Assembly (NCBI RefSeq): GCF_019084545.1
Contig: NZ_JAHREP010000010.1
Coordinates: forward strand, 1 to 64,000
Direction of reading: 5' to 3'
DNA: 64,000 bases
Source: Marinobacterium ramblicola
GTDB taxonomy: Bacteria > Pseudomonadota > Gammaproteobacteria > Pseudomonadales > Balneatricaceae
The position numbers and the translations under genes were made by a program. Every line of letters begins with the position of its first letter. Position 1 is the first letter of the stretch. Shown here one piece after another: positions 37,081 through 45,992 of this stretch. Under the pieces are notes generated by a model that did no database searches, had not been told where the DNA came from, and saw only the letters and a program-made list of their open reading frames with translations.

Positions 37081-38237
37081 CAATGCCATCAAGTTAAGCC
37101 ATAGACGAAATAACTCTTTAAATATCATATAATTATGCATGTTTCATTGTGCTGAAAAATCAAAGTTTAACGGTTGACAACATGTTCTCTATACCGCAGA
37201 GAAATTGTACAAAAAATAGCCAGCCACCTCCATAATCCGGCGTTCATCCATCATTTCCGGCCGGATGAAAAAGCGTTCATTCGCGAACGCAAGCTAACAT
37301 TCACCCATCTGGTGCTGTTTCTGCGCAATCTGGTCAAGGGATCCGTCGAGGACGAACTGGAAACCTTCTTCCAGACGCACCATGGCCAGGAGCCGGACGC
37401 GCTATTCGTCACCAAGTCCGCCTTTACCCAAGCGAGGAAGAAGCTCAAGTCCGAGGTGTTTATCGAACTTAACCGGCTTCTAGTCGATACGCTGTACCAG
37501 CAGGACTGTCAGCGCTGGTACGGATTCCGGGTCCTTGCTGTCGACGGTTCGGTGCTCAATCTGCCCGAACGGCCCGCACTGCGGGGACACTTCCAGCCCG
37601 ACGCCGGGAATCGCCCCCAGGCGCGTGACGCTGCAACCGTCCGGCGATGCGATCAGGCAAGGCCGAATCGCGGGGGCGTCCTGTGATCCGCTGGAGGTCC
37701 GCCTGGTGCGAGTCGATCTGCCCAACGACGACCCCGAGATTCTGGTCACTTCCATCTTGGACGAGGAACGGATTCCAGCCGAAGAGTTCAAGGCCCTATA
37801 TCACCTGTGCTGGGGGTATCGAGGAGGACTACAAGAAGATGAAGAGCCACCTCGAAGTCGAACAGTTTTTCCGGTCTGTCGGTGCCGGCCGTGCAGCAGG
37901 ACTTTCATGCCAAGGTGTTCAGCAAGAACCTGGGCAGCCTGCTGGTGACGGCCGCCCAGCGTGACGTCGACCAACGGACAGCCCATCGGAAACGACGCTA
38001 CAAGGTCAACTTCACCCGCGCGCTGTCGCGCATGACGCACCAGATCGTCAGACTCTTCACTCTGGCTGACGTGAGCGATTTTCTTGAGCGGCTGCTTCGG
38101 TTGATGGCGCAGAGTGTTGAGGCTGTACGCCCGGAACACAGCTATCCCAGGAAACCGGGCCGAGGGCCGAAGTATGCGACAAATTATAAAAGAGCGCGGT
38201 GAACTAGTGCGTGCGAGGGCTTAACTTAATGGCATTG
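37081..38237 (+). mobile_element. Degenerate IS4-family insertion sequence
   Basis: Bounded by 20-bp terminal inverted repeats with one mismatch: CAATGCCATCAAGTTAAGCC at 37081-37100 and its complement at 38218-38237. The 1157-bp span is shorter than typical IS4 elements and holds a frameshifted, internally deleted transposase. No target-site duplication is visible at the borders. The right end interrupts a chemoreceptor gene whose remainder is absent on the left side, so the insertion was followed by a deletion or rearrangement. Confidence 0.85.
37174..38202 (+). pseudogene. IS4-family transposase, frameshifted and internally deleted
   Basis: The N-terminal part (from TTG 37174) runs in one frame through the first DDE Asp in VLAVDGSVLNLPE to about 37600. 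Homology resumes in a second frame (about 37640-37805; LVRVDLPNDDPEILVTSILDE-YHLCWG), shifts to a third (about 37815-37880; GIEEDYKKMKSHLEVEQF, bearing the DDE Glu) and then returns to the first (37882-38202; VQQDFHAKVFSKNL). The middle section with the second Asp is missing. It cannot make an active transposase. Confidence 0.87.
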
Positions 38238-38436
38238 CCTGCATACCGGCAACGGCCTGACTGATGTTTCGCCCCTGCGCTTCGAAGCCGGCACTCTGGC
38301 TCAACTCCCGCTGATTACCGTTAAGGGTATCGATGGCCAACAGCCCGATCGCGCCGAATAAAACAAGAGACAGAATGTTGATAACCAGCCCAGCGAACAG
38401 GGACTTCTTGATCGCTATATTTATATTAAGCCTCAT
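38221..38436 (-). pseudogene. 5' fragment of a methyl-accepting chemotaxis protein gene
   Basis: About 66 codons from ATG 38436: a cytoplasmic N-terminus (MRLNINIAIKKSLFAGLVIN), one membrane helix, and the start of a periplasmic ligand-binding helix (NGNQRELSQSAGFEAQGRNISQAVAGMQ). The frame then enters the IS inverted repeat at 38237 and stops within it. No HAMP or signalling domain remains. Its position beside an amino-acid transporter suggests the lost receptor may have sensed the same nutrient. Confidence 0.7.
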
Positions 38437-38520
38437 CGCAGCAGTGCCCCCGACTTCATCGCAATATGGTTGCCTCTGGACCGACATGCCCGCCTGGTGA
38501 CCCGACGGGCACCCGCTGAC

Positions 38521-39372
38521 TTATCCCGTAATACCTCGCAAGCGCTCATTGCGCCGGCGCAGCAGCTCCAACACGGTCAGCAACAGAACGGACATGGCCA
38601 CCAGAATGGTTGCCACCGCCAGAATGGTCGGGCTGATCTGCTCGCGTATACCCGACCACATCTGCAGAGGCATCGTGCGCTGTTCGACGCCGGACAGGAA
38701 GATGACCACCACCACCTCGTCGAAAGAGGTGATGAAGGCAAATAGCGCGCCGGAAATAACCCCCGGCGTCACCAGCGGCAGCACCACCTTGAAAAACGAG
38801 TAAGAGGGAGAGGCACCCAGGCTCGATGCCGCCCGTGTCAACGAGTGGTCGAAGCCGGACAGGGTAGCCGTCACCGTAATCACCACGAAGGGAATTCCCA
38901 GTGCGGTATGAGCAAGCACTACACCGAGATAGGTCTGCGCCAGGTTCACGCTGGAGTAGAAGAAGAACATCCCCGCCGCCGAAATGATCAACGGTACGAT
39001 CATCGGCGAGATCAGAATGCTCATGATGAGACCGCGGAACGGCATCTGAGGACGAGACAGCCCCAACGCGGCCAGCGTTCCCAATACTGTCGCCAGAATA
39101 GTCGATGCAATACCGACGATGAAACTGTTCTTGATCGCCGCGATCCAGTCCGCATTCGAGAGAAAGTCCTCATACCACCGTAAAGAGTACCCCGCCGGAT
39201 CGAAAGAGAGCATCTCATGGGTGAACGTGAAATAGGGTTCGGCGTTGAATGAAAGTGGAATAATGATCAGGATCGGACCGATCAGAAAAACGAATATCAG
39301 CGCACATAAAATACGGTAGCCGTAGTGCCAAATACGATCGAGAGTGCTGGCGTAAGCCGGTAGTGCAGACAT
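38521..39372 (-). CDS. ABC transporter permease (PotC-like)
   Basis: 283 residues with six hydrophobic helices and the EAA-type coupling loop (LTRAASSLGASPSYSFFKVVLPLVTPG) characteristic of the spermidine/putrescine (PotBC) permease family. It is the last gene of a four-gene minus-strand uptake operon and lies 3 bp after its partner permease. Confidence 0.93.
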   Translation of the reverse strand: MSALPAYASTLDRIWHYGYRILCALIFVFLIGPILIIIPLSFNAEPYFTFTHEMLSFDPAGYSLRWYEDFLSNADWIAAIKNSFIVGIASTILATVLGTLAALGLSRPQMPFRGLIMSILISPMIVPLIISAAGMFFFYSSVNLAQTYLGVVLAHTALGIPFVVITVTATLSGFDHSLTRAASSLGASPSYSFFKVVLPLVTPGVISGALFAFITSFDEVVVVIFLSGVEQRTMPLQMWSGIREQISPTILAVATILVAMSVLLLTVLELLRRRNERLRGITG

Positions 39373-39375
39373 GGA

Positions 39376-40683
39376 TCACCCCATTTTTATTTTGTCGATG
39401 CCGATCAACTTGTTGTAAATCGAATAAAGAACCAGTACCAAAGCCAACAACAACACACCCAGAGCGCCCGCAAGCCCCCAGTTCAGGGATTTCTGCATGT
39501 GATAAGCGATCATGTTGCTGATCATCTGGCCCGACTGCCCCCCTACAAGGGCCGGCGTAATGAAGTAACCGATCGACAGGATGAAGACCAACAGGCTGCC
39601 TGCGCCGATGCCATTTACGGTCTGCGGCACATACACCCGCCAGAATGCGACCAGCGGATTGGCACCAAGGGAGCGGGCTGCACGCATGTAACTCGGCGGC
39701 ACCGTTTTCATGACGCTGTACAGCGGCAAAATCATGAACGGCAGCAGGATATGCGTCATCGCCACCAGTGTGCCCGTCTTGTTGAAGATCATCTGGATAC
39801 GCCCCTCATCATCGATGAGATGGAGCCACACCAACAGATCGTTGACGACACCCTGAGACTGCAGCAGGACAATCCAGGTGGTCGTGCGTACCAGCAACGA
39901 TGTCCAGAACGGCAGCAACACGAGAATCATCAGCAGATTGCTGGTGCGCAGCGGCAGATTCGCCAGCAGGTAAGCAACCGGATAGCCAAGCAGAATACAA
40001 AACAGGGTCACGGTGGCACTCATGACGAGCGTTCTGGTGAACAGGGGGACGTAAACACGCTGAGATTCCGGCTGCATCACGATACTGCCGTCATCGTCGT
40101 AGCCCATATCCAGCGCGGCCAACAGATAGGAAAGGGTGTAAGGAGCCGACTCCCGCTTGATCACCCGCCAGGTCGCAGGCTCCCCCCACACCGCGTCGAT
40201 ATCGATCATCGCGTCTTTGTAGGGGCCGCTCTTTATACGTGCCGCCTGGCGCGCCGACCCCATGATGGCACTGCGCATCCCCTGCACTTCATAATTCAAT
40301 CGCGTGGCGACCTTACCGATCTCCTTGCTCTTGTAGCCCGACTTGAGGTCTTCGACGAGCGCCGCAAACACAGGCTCATCCGGCAGACCGTTACCATCCC
40401 AGTCGCCTAACGCGGCGGTCGTCTTCGGCATGATGTCGTGGATCTGTGGATTCTCCACACCCCGCAACGCCATATTGAACACGGGTACGATAAAGGTAAC
40501 CAGAATGAACACCAACAACGGGGCGACCAACAACATCGCCCACAAACGCTGTCGCCGCAACGCCCGCCTGAGGCTGACCTTCAACGGCGTCCCGTCAGCG
40601 GTTGTCACACCCGAATTCGTTCCAGTCCGCGGCACCAGGCCGACATCGTCCGCGGTCCCTGCTGCGATCTGTGCTTGAGTCAT
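39376..40683 (-). CDS. ABC transporter permease (PotB-like) with large periplasmic insert
   Basis: 435 residues from ATG 40683; upstream in-frame codons give no plausible protein. After the first helix (about 45-65) an extra ~140-residue periplasmic segment contains DWDGNGLPDEPVF, which looks like an acidic calcium-loop motif. The usual PotB helices follow, with the coupling loop YMRAARSLGANPLVAFWRVYVPQT. Permeases with this insert form a recognisable subgroup of opine/polyamine-type importers. The substrate is not fixed by sequence. Confidence 0.92.
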   Translation of the reverse strand: MTQAQIAAGTADDVGLVPRTGTNSGVTTADGTPLKVSLRRALRRQRLWAMLLVAPLLVFILVTFIVPVFNMALRGVENPQIHDIMPKTTAALGDWDGNGLPDEPVFAALVEDLKSGYKSKEIGKVATRLNYEVQGMRSAIMGSARQAARIKSGPYKDAMIDIDAVWGEPATWRVIKRESAPYTLSYLLAALDMGYDDDGSIVMQPESQRVYVPLFTRTLVMSATVTLFCILLGYPVAYLLANLPLRTSNLLMILVLLPFWTSLLVRTTTWIVLLQSQGVVNDLLVWLHLIDDEGRIQMIFNKTGTLVAMTHILLPFMILPLYSVMKTVPPSYMRAARSLGANPLVAFWRVYVPQTVNGIGAGSLLVFILSIGYFITPALVGGQSGQMISNMIAYHMQKSLNWGLAGALGVLLLALVLVLYSIYNKLIGIDKIKMG

Positions 40684-40739
40684 TTTTATATAAACCTGTT
40701 GAAACCGTAGATGTTGGGAAATGCGATGGCGTATAAGAG

Positions 40740-40764
40740 TGCGGGGTGAATGGATCACCCCGCA
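40740..40764 (-). promoter_or_regulatory. Intercistronic hairpin after the binding-protein gene
   Basis: On the minus strand GCGGGGTGA and TCACCCCGC (40763-40755 and 40749-40741) form a perfect 9-bp GC-rich stem with a 5-nt loop, placed directly after the binding-protein stop and before the permease genes. It probably stabilises the binding-protein mRNA or dampens read-through into the permeases. Confidence 0.6.
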
Positions 40765-40772
40765 GTTTCAGG

Positions 40773-41870
40773 TTACTTGGCTAGCCAGGCATTGAAACGC
40801 TCGCGCATTTCGTCGCCATGATCCGCCCACCAGATGGCATCTTTCTTGATGGGATTGAAAAAGTTGGCTGGATTGGTCGGCATGTGCGGTTTCATATCGA
40901 CACCGGTATCCGCATGCGTGGACACCAGCGGTGCAGAAGAGGCACGGGCCGGACCGTAAGCGATGAACTTGGACTCGTCTGCCAGGCGCTGCGTATCGGT
41001 GGCGAAGTTCAGGTATGCCTTGATTCCGTCGGTCAGCTTACCTTTGGGCACAACCCAGCCATCCAGCTCGAACATCTGCGCATCCCACATGATGGTAAAT
41101 GGCTGTTTTTCGTTGACCTGAGCATTGAAAAAGCGACCGTTGTAGCCGGATGCAATGACAACTTCCTTGTCGGCCAGCAGTTGCGGCGGCTGGGCACCGG
41201 CATCCCACCAGACGACCTGATCCTTGATGGTATCCAGTTTCTTGAATGCGCGCTCCACACCCTCTTCGGTGCTCAGCACATCGTACACCTCTTTCGGTGA
41301 CACGCCGTCGGCAACCAGCGCCCACTCCATGTTGCCGTCCGGAATCTTCTGCAAGGCACGCTTGCCGGGGAAGCCTTCAAGGTCGAATATATCGGCAACT
41401 GTTTTCGGCTTCGCACCTGCAAAAGCGGTATCGTTATAGGCGAGGACAGTGGCGTAGACGATCTGAGGAATAAAACAGCCACTCAGAGAGCCCTCGATAA
41501 AATCCTTGCTTGGCAGCGTACCGTCGGGAGCCGCAGCCAGAATCGCGTCGTAGTCGATCTCTTCTATGATACCTTCGTCACATGCCAGAATCGCATCGCC
41601 CTCCAGCATATCGACAAGATCCCAGGTCACATTCCCGGCCTCTATCTGGCTACGCAAGCTGGCCAGCCCCTGCCCGGCCTTGGGTTCCATCAAAATCTTG
41701 TCGCCGGTCTTTTCCATCCACGGATCGTGAAACGCCCGTTTCTGGGCTTCCGAATAAGCACCACCCCAGGAAACGATGGTCATGGAGTTCTCTGCATGCG
41801 CGATACCGCCAAGGGCACTCCCAAGCACAGCACCGGTAATCACGGAAAGTTTACACATGTTTTTTATCAT
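40773..41870 (-). CDS. ABC transporter substrate-binding protein (PotD-like)
   Basis: 365 residues from ATG 41870 with AAGGAAA upstream; the frame continues open upstream without protein-like content. Signal peptide MIKNMCKLSVITGAVLGSALGGIAHA, then the PotD-type fold (MTIVSWGGAYSEAQKRAFHDPWMEKTG, DLVDMLEGDAILACDEG). Such proteins bind cationic or zwitterionic amines and amino acids. The neighbouring amine/imino-acid oxidoreductases support an amino-acid derivative as ligand. Confidence 0.93.
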   Translation of the reverse strand: MIKNMCKLSVITGAVLGSALGGIAHAENSMTIVSWGGAYSEAQKRAFHDPWMEKTGDKILMEPKAGQGLASLRSQIEAGNVTWDLVDMLEGDAILACDEGIIEEIDYDAILAAAPDGTLPSKDFIEGSLSGCFIPQIVYATVLAYNDTAFAGAKPKTVADIFDLEGFPGKRALQKIPDGNMEWALVADGVSPKEVYDVLSTEEGVERAFKKLDTIKDQVVWWDAGAQPPQLLADKEVVIASGYNGRFFNAQVNEKQPFTIMWDAQMFELDGWVVPKGKLTDGIKAYLNFATDTQRLADESKFIAYGPARASSAPLVSTHADTGVDMKPHMPTNPANFFNPIKKDAIWWADHGDEMRERFNAWLAK

Positions 41871-41964
41871 TGATATTTCCTTGTGGTCATTTGGCCGGAC
41901 CGGCCTGTCTTGCAATACAACGGCGCCCCGGGATTGAGACGAACCGCTGCGGCGAAACGGAACA

Positions 41965-43059
41965 TCAGGCATCCAGTGCTCGACAATCCTCTGTCGCCCA
42001 GCCTATATTGACGATCTCCCCCTCCTTGAGTGGGGTGTGACGCTGGGTGTTGGGCACCTTGGTGATAAAGTTGGAGTTTCCGGAAACCGTCATTCGGGCG
42101 CGGATATGATCGCCCAGATAGATCAACTCCTCGACTCGCGCTTGACACCTATTTGGATACGCCGGGTCTTCGGGCTCGATCACGATGCGCTCGGGGCGAA
42201 TGGAAAGTGTCGTGGGACTATCGAGCCCGTCGACATTGACCTTCAGGGCCTCAACGACACCGGCTCCACCGTCGAGCTCCACCGAACAGGTCTCGCCGCC
42301 GATCGACTTGATCCGGCCCGCCAAGCGATTGTTCTCACCGATAAAGCCGGCGACAAAGGCGTTTTCCGGCTTTTCGTAAAGCTGATCGGGTGTCGCCAGC
42401 TGCTGTACGATACCGTCCTCAAACACGGCAATACGGTTGGACATGGTCAGTGCTTCGGATTGATCATGTGTCACATAGACCATGGTGATGCCGAGATGCT
42501 CATGGAGATGCTTGATCTCATACTGCATCTCTTCCCGAAGATTCTTATCCAAGGCTCCGAGCGGCTCATCCATCAGCACCAGCTTGGGTTCGAACACCAG
42601 CGCCCTCGCCACCGCCACACGCTGCTGCTGTCCGCCGGAAAGCTGTGCGGGGCGTCGGTTGCCGAAGTTGCCGAGCCGCACCATCTCCAGCGCGCGTTTC
42701 ACCTTGGCATCGATTTCGGCCTGCGGAATCTTTCGCACCCGCAACGGGAAGGCTAGATTTTCAGCCACCGTCATGTGTGGAAATAGCGCGTAGTTCTGAA
42801 AAACCATTCCGATATCGCGCTTGTGGGGCGCCACATTGTTGATCGACTGACCATCGAGAATGATCTCGCCGTGAGTAGCCGTTTCAAATCCGGCGAGCAT
42901 CATGAGACAGGTGGTTTTTCCGGAGCCGGACGGCCCCAGCATGGTAAGAAATTCGCCGGCAGCTATGTCGATGTTGAAGTTTTTAACAACCAGTGTTTCA
43001 CCATCATAGCTCTTCTGTACATTTACAAAACGTACAAACTGTTCCGAGTTACCACCCAT
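41965..43059 (-). CDS. ABC transporter ATP-binding protein (PotA-like)
   Basis: 364 residues: Walker A GPSGSGKTT (42-50), Q-loop VFQNYALFPHMTV, signature LSGGQQQR, Walker B LVLMDEP, H-loop VTHD, and a C-terminal TOBE/OB regulatory domain. First gene of the minus-strand order ATPase, binding protein, two permeases. Divergent from the FAD oxidoreductase at 43600 across a 540-bp gap. Confidence 0.94.
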   Translation of the reverse strand: MGGNSEQFVRFVNVQKSYDGETLVVKNFNIDIAAGEFLTMLGPSGSGKTTCLMMLAGFETATHGEIILDGQSINNVAPHKRDIGMVFQNYALFPHMTVAENLAFPLRVRKIPQAEIDAKVKRALEMVRLGNFGNRRPAQLSGGQQQRVAVARALVFEPKLVLMDEPLGALDKNLREEMQYEIKHLHEHLGITMVYVTHDQSEALTMSNRIAVFEDGIVQQLATPDQLYEKPENAFVAGFIGENNRLAGRIKSIGGETCSVELDGGAGVVEALKVNVDGLDSPTTLSIRPERIVIEPEDPAYPNRCQARVEELIYLGDHIRARMTVSGNSNFITKVPNTQRHTPLKEGEIVNIGWATEDCRALDA

Positions 43060-43599
43060 AGGAATGCATACCTCTTTTTTCCTTTATCTTTGTTATAATT
43101 TTCGCCATAGAATGCACAGCCAAGATCGCATTGCAAATTACAGCCAGATACCGAAGATGCCCGCCAAAAAATGACATTCAACGAATCTCATGTCACACAA
43201 GGCTACGCCGGAGAGAACCCTAAAAATGTAACATTAACACCGAAAAGTATTAGATTTAGGACATTCCCGCCCATTCGCGAACCCATCGCCACAAAAAATA
43301 TATCTAATCATCCAGCAATCAACGTTATTTAATTCTTAAATTCTGCCACTAAACAGCATCATCACCCACACTGAGCGCTTGGAAATTCCGCCAGAATAAG
43401 GAACACTCATTCAGCCACGCTCTATTTTCTCAAGATTCAAACCCACTGCCAGAAATATCAAGACCTGAACGTTGCTTAAACATTCTATTATCGGTCGCAA
43501 TAATCCTATTTGCCGCAATCTTCAGACGTTAGAGTGCTCTTTCAATAACCGATTTATTTTGCGGTTACCGACATATAACAAGCGCGGAAGGCACTACAT
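43060..43599. promoter_or_regulatory. Divergent control region with candidate operator
   Basis: 540 bp, AT-rich, no gene seen. About 30 bp upstream of the FAD oxidoreductase start lies TAACCG-N10-CGGTTA (43546-43567), a perfect 6-bp inverted repeat, followed by a smaller GGTTACC palindrome. It is a candidate site for one of the nearby GlxA-type regulators and would control both the transporter and the oxidoreductase operon. Confidence 0.45.
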
Positions 43600-45003
43600 A
43601 TGGAAAAATATAGAGGCTTTTGGTACGCACAAGCGCTGGACTACGACAGCCACGTAGCCCCTGCGCTGGAAGCCGACATCAGCGCGGATATCTGCATTAT
43701 CGGTGGCGGATACCTCGGACTTTGGACTGCAATCCGACTCAAGCGGGAAAAGCCGGACCTGAAGGTCGTCATCGTCGAACGCGACCTCTGCGGTGCCGGC
43801 GCCAGCGGGCGCAACGGTGGCGTCGCGACCAACTGGTGGGGAAAATTCCTGTCCGTACGCAAGCTCTGCGGGCACGAAGAAGCGTTGCGCATCTGTACCG
43901 CAGCCGAATCGGCCATCGACGAGATCGGCAAGTTCTGCGAGCAGAACGGTATCGACGCCCAATACCGCAAGGACGGCTGGATCTGGTCGGCCAGCTCGCA
44001 GAAACAGCTGGGCTCCTGGGATATTCTCGTCAACTCCCTCAAAGAGTATCAGGTTAACCCCTTTGTCGAGCTGGGCCCGAATGAAGCCAGGGCACGCACC
44101 GGCAGCCCGAGGAATATCGCCGGAATTTTCGACCCGAACGCCGCGACCGTGCAGCCGGCCATGCTGGCACGCGGGCTGAGAAAGCACGCGCTAGAGCTGG
44201 GTGTCGAGATCTACGAAAAGTCACCGATGAAGCGCCTGGAACGCAGCGCGACGCCGATCGTTCACACCGAACAGGGCAGCGTAAAGGCACAGAAGGTAAT
44301 CGTCGCAATGAATGCCTGGGGCGCGCTTTTCCCCGAGTTGCGCCGCAACATCGCACTGGTATCGAGCGATATGATCGCGACCGCCAAAGTCCCCGAGCGC
44401 CTCAAGCAGATCGGGTTTACCGGCGGCGAGTGCATGACCGATTCCAGGGTGGTGCTGAACTACTACCGCAACACGACCGAAGGCCGTGTCGTATTCGGCA
44501 AGCCGCTGGGCAAATTCGGCTTTGCCGGCCGCGTTGGCGACATCTACGAGCGCCCCACGCCGGCGGTCGAAGGGGTCACCAAGGCCTTTCACGAAATCTA
44601 CCCGAACCTGTCGGACGTACCCATCGTCAGCAGCTGGACCGGCCCTATCGACCGCGCCATGAACGGACTCCCGACCTTCGGTCATCTGGGTGGTCACGAG
44701 AACATCGTCTATGCCATCGGTTTCTCCGGAAACGGTGTGGGCACCACGGTGTTCGCAAGCCGCATCGTCGCATCCCTGGCACTGGAGAAGAACGACGAGT
44801 GGAGCAACTGCGGCCTGGTCGACACCCATATCAAGATCAAGCGCTTCCCGATCGAACCCTTCCGCTATGTGGGCGGCTACATGGTTCGCGATGCGCTGGT
44901 ACGCAAGGAAGCCCTCGAAGACCGGAACAAGACCGCCGGCATGATGACACGTTTCCTGGCCGGCCTCGCCCCTGCCGGCTATGTCCCGACCAAGAAAGGC
45001 TGA
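43600..45003 (+). CDS. FAD-dependent amine/amino-acid oxidoreductase A (PuuB/DAO type)
   Basis: 467 residues. FAD-binding motif ICIIGGGYLGLWTAIRL (31-47), the second dinucleotide-contact motif GAGASGRNGG, and the C-terminal FAD motif YAIGFSGNGVGTTVFAS. The family oxidises secondary amines or N-alkyl amino acids (gamma-glutamylputrescine, sarcosine-like substrates) to imines and then aldehydes. GGAAGG precedes ATG. It leads a five-gene run with a hydroxyacid dehydrogenase, an aldehyde dehydrogenase, a cupin and a related oxidoreductase. The substrate is presumably imported by the divergent ABC system. Confidence 0.9.
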   Translation: MEKYRGFWYAQALDYDSHVAPALEADISADICIIGGGYLGLWTAIRLKREKPDLKVVIVERDLCGAGASGRNGGVATNWWGKFLSVRKLCGHEEALRICTAAESAIDEIGKFCEQNGIDAQYRKDGWIWSASSQKQLGSWDILVNSLKEYQVNPFVELGPNEARARTGSPRNIAGIFDPNAATVQPAMLARGLRKHALELGVEIYEKSPMKRLERSATPIVHTEQGSVKAQKVIVAMNAWGALFPELRRNIALVSSDMIATAKVPERLKQIGFTGGECMTDSRVVLNYYRNTTEGRVVFGKPLGKFGFAGRVGDIYERPTPAVEGVTKAFHEIYPNLSDVPIVSSWTGPIDRAMNGLPTFGHLGGHENIVYAIGFSGNGVGTTVFASRIVASLALEKNDEWSNCGLVDTHIKIKRFPIEPFRYVGGYMVRDALVRKEALEDRNKTAGMMTRFLAGLAPAGYVPTKKG

Positions 45004-45014
45004 TAGACACCGCC

Positions 45015-45971
45015 ATGCATAAAATAATATTCCTGGACAGGTGCGCCGTGGCGCCCCAGATTCAACTGCCCAAGCCCGACTTCGCCCATGACTGGGTCGA
45101 TTACGAGTTTACCGACAGCGATCAAACGGTCGAGCGTGCCCAAGGGGCGACAATCGCCATCACGTGCGGCGCCCCTCTGCGCGCAGAGGCGCTCGCCCAA
45201 CTGCCCGATCTGCAAATGATCTGCGTTGCCATGACCGGCACCGACCATGTCGATGTGGATTACTGCCACGAACATGACATTGTGGTTTGCAACGTACCGG
45301 CCTATTCGCCGACCACGGTCGCCGAACACGCCCTGGGGCTGCTGCTGGCCCTGCGCCGCAGGATCCTGGCGTATCACAATCTGCTGGCTACTGATCAGTG
45401 GTATGGCGAAGGCTGGCAGACCAGCGTCTTTCTCGATTATGAGATTCGCGACATCCACTCCAGCCGTATCGGCATCGTCGGAACCGGCATGATCGGCCGG
45501 GCGATGGGCCGCCTGTGTTCGGGCCTGGGAATGGACGTGGTGTACCACAACCCTCGCGAAACAGACAGTTCCCTCCCTCTCGTCGAGTTCGACGAGCTTC
45601 TCGAAACCTGCGATGCGATCAGCTTCCACTGCCCGCTGACCGAGTCCACACGCGACATGTTCAGGCTCGAAGAGATGAAGCGCATGAAGCCGCATGCGGT
45701 TCTCATCAATGCGGCACGTGGCGGCATCGTCAACGAGAAAGACCTTGCCGAGGCGCTGAAATCGGGGGTGCTGACGGGTGCCGCAATAGACCTGGTCGAG
45801 CAGGATCCGATTCAGCCGACCGAACCCCTGCTGGAACTGATGAAGCTGCCTAACTTCATCATGACACCTCATGTTGCCTGGAGCAGCCGGCAGGCAATGC
45901 AGGGTCTTTGGGACCGCGCCATCGAGAACATCAACCAGTTCGTCAAAGGCACACCGATCAACCGGGTCTGA
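45015..45971 (+). CDS. D-2-hydroxyacid dehydrogenase (NAD-dependent)
   Basis: 318 residues from ATG 45015. Formate/glycerate dehydrogenase fold: IGIVGTGMIGRAMGRL Rossmann motif, the catalytic Arg in NAARGGIVNEKDL, Glu in IDLVEQDPI and His in MTPHVAW. It reduces a 2-oxo acid or oxidises a D-2-hydroxy acid in the cytoplasm. It starts 11 bp after the FAD oxidoreductase, so it may process the oxo-acid product. It is not a standard hydroxyproline-pathway enzyme, which makes this half of the island unusual. Confidence 0.92.
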   Translation: MHKIIFLDRCAVAPQIQLPKPDFAHDWVDYEFTDSDQTVERAQGATIAITCGAPLRAEALAQLPDLQMICVAMTGTDHVDVDYCHEHDIVVCNVPAYSPTTVAEHALGLLLALRRRILAYHNLLATDQWYGEGWQTSVFLDYEIRDIHSSRIGIVGTGMIGRAMGRLCSGLGMDVVYHNPRETDSSLPLVEFDELLETCDAISFHCPLTESTRDMFRLEEMKRMKPHAVLINAARGGIVNEKDLAEALKSGVLTGAAIDLVEQDPIQPTEPLLELMKLPNFIMTPHVAWSSRQAMQGLWDRAIENINQFVKGTPINRV

Positions 45972-45992
45972 CGCCTACACAGAGAGAGCGAC

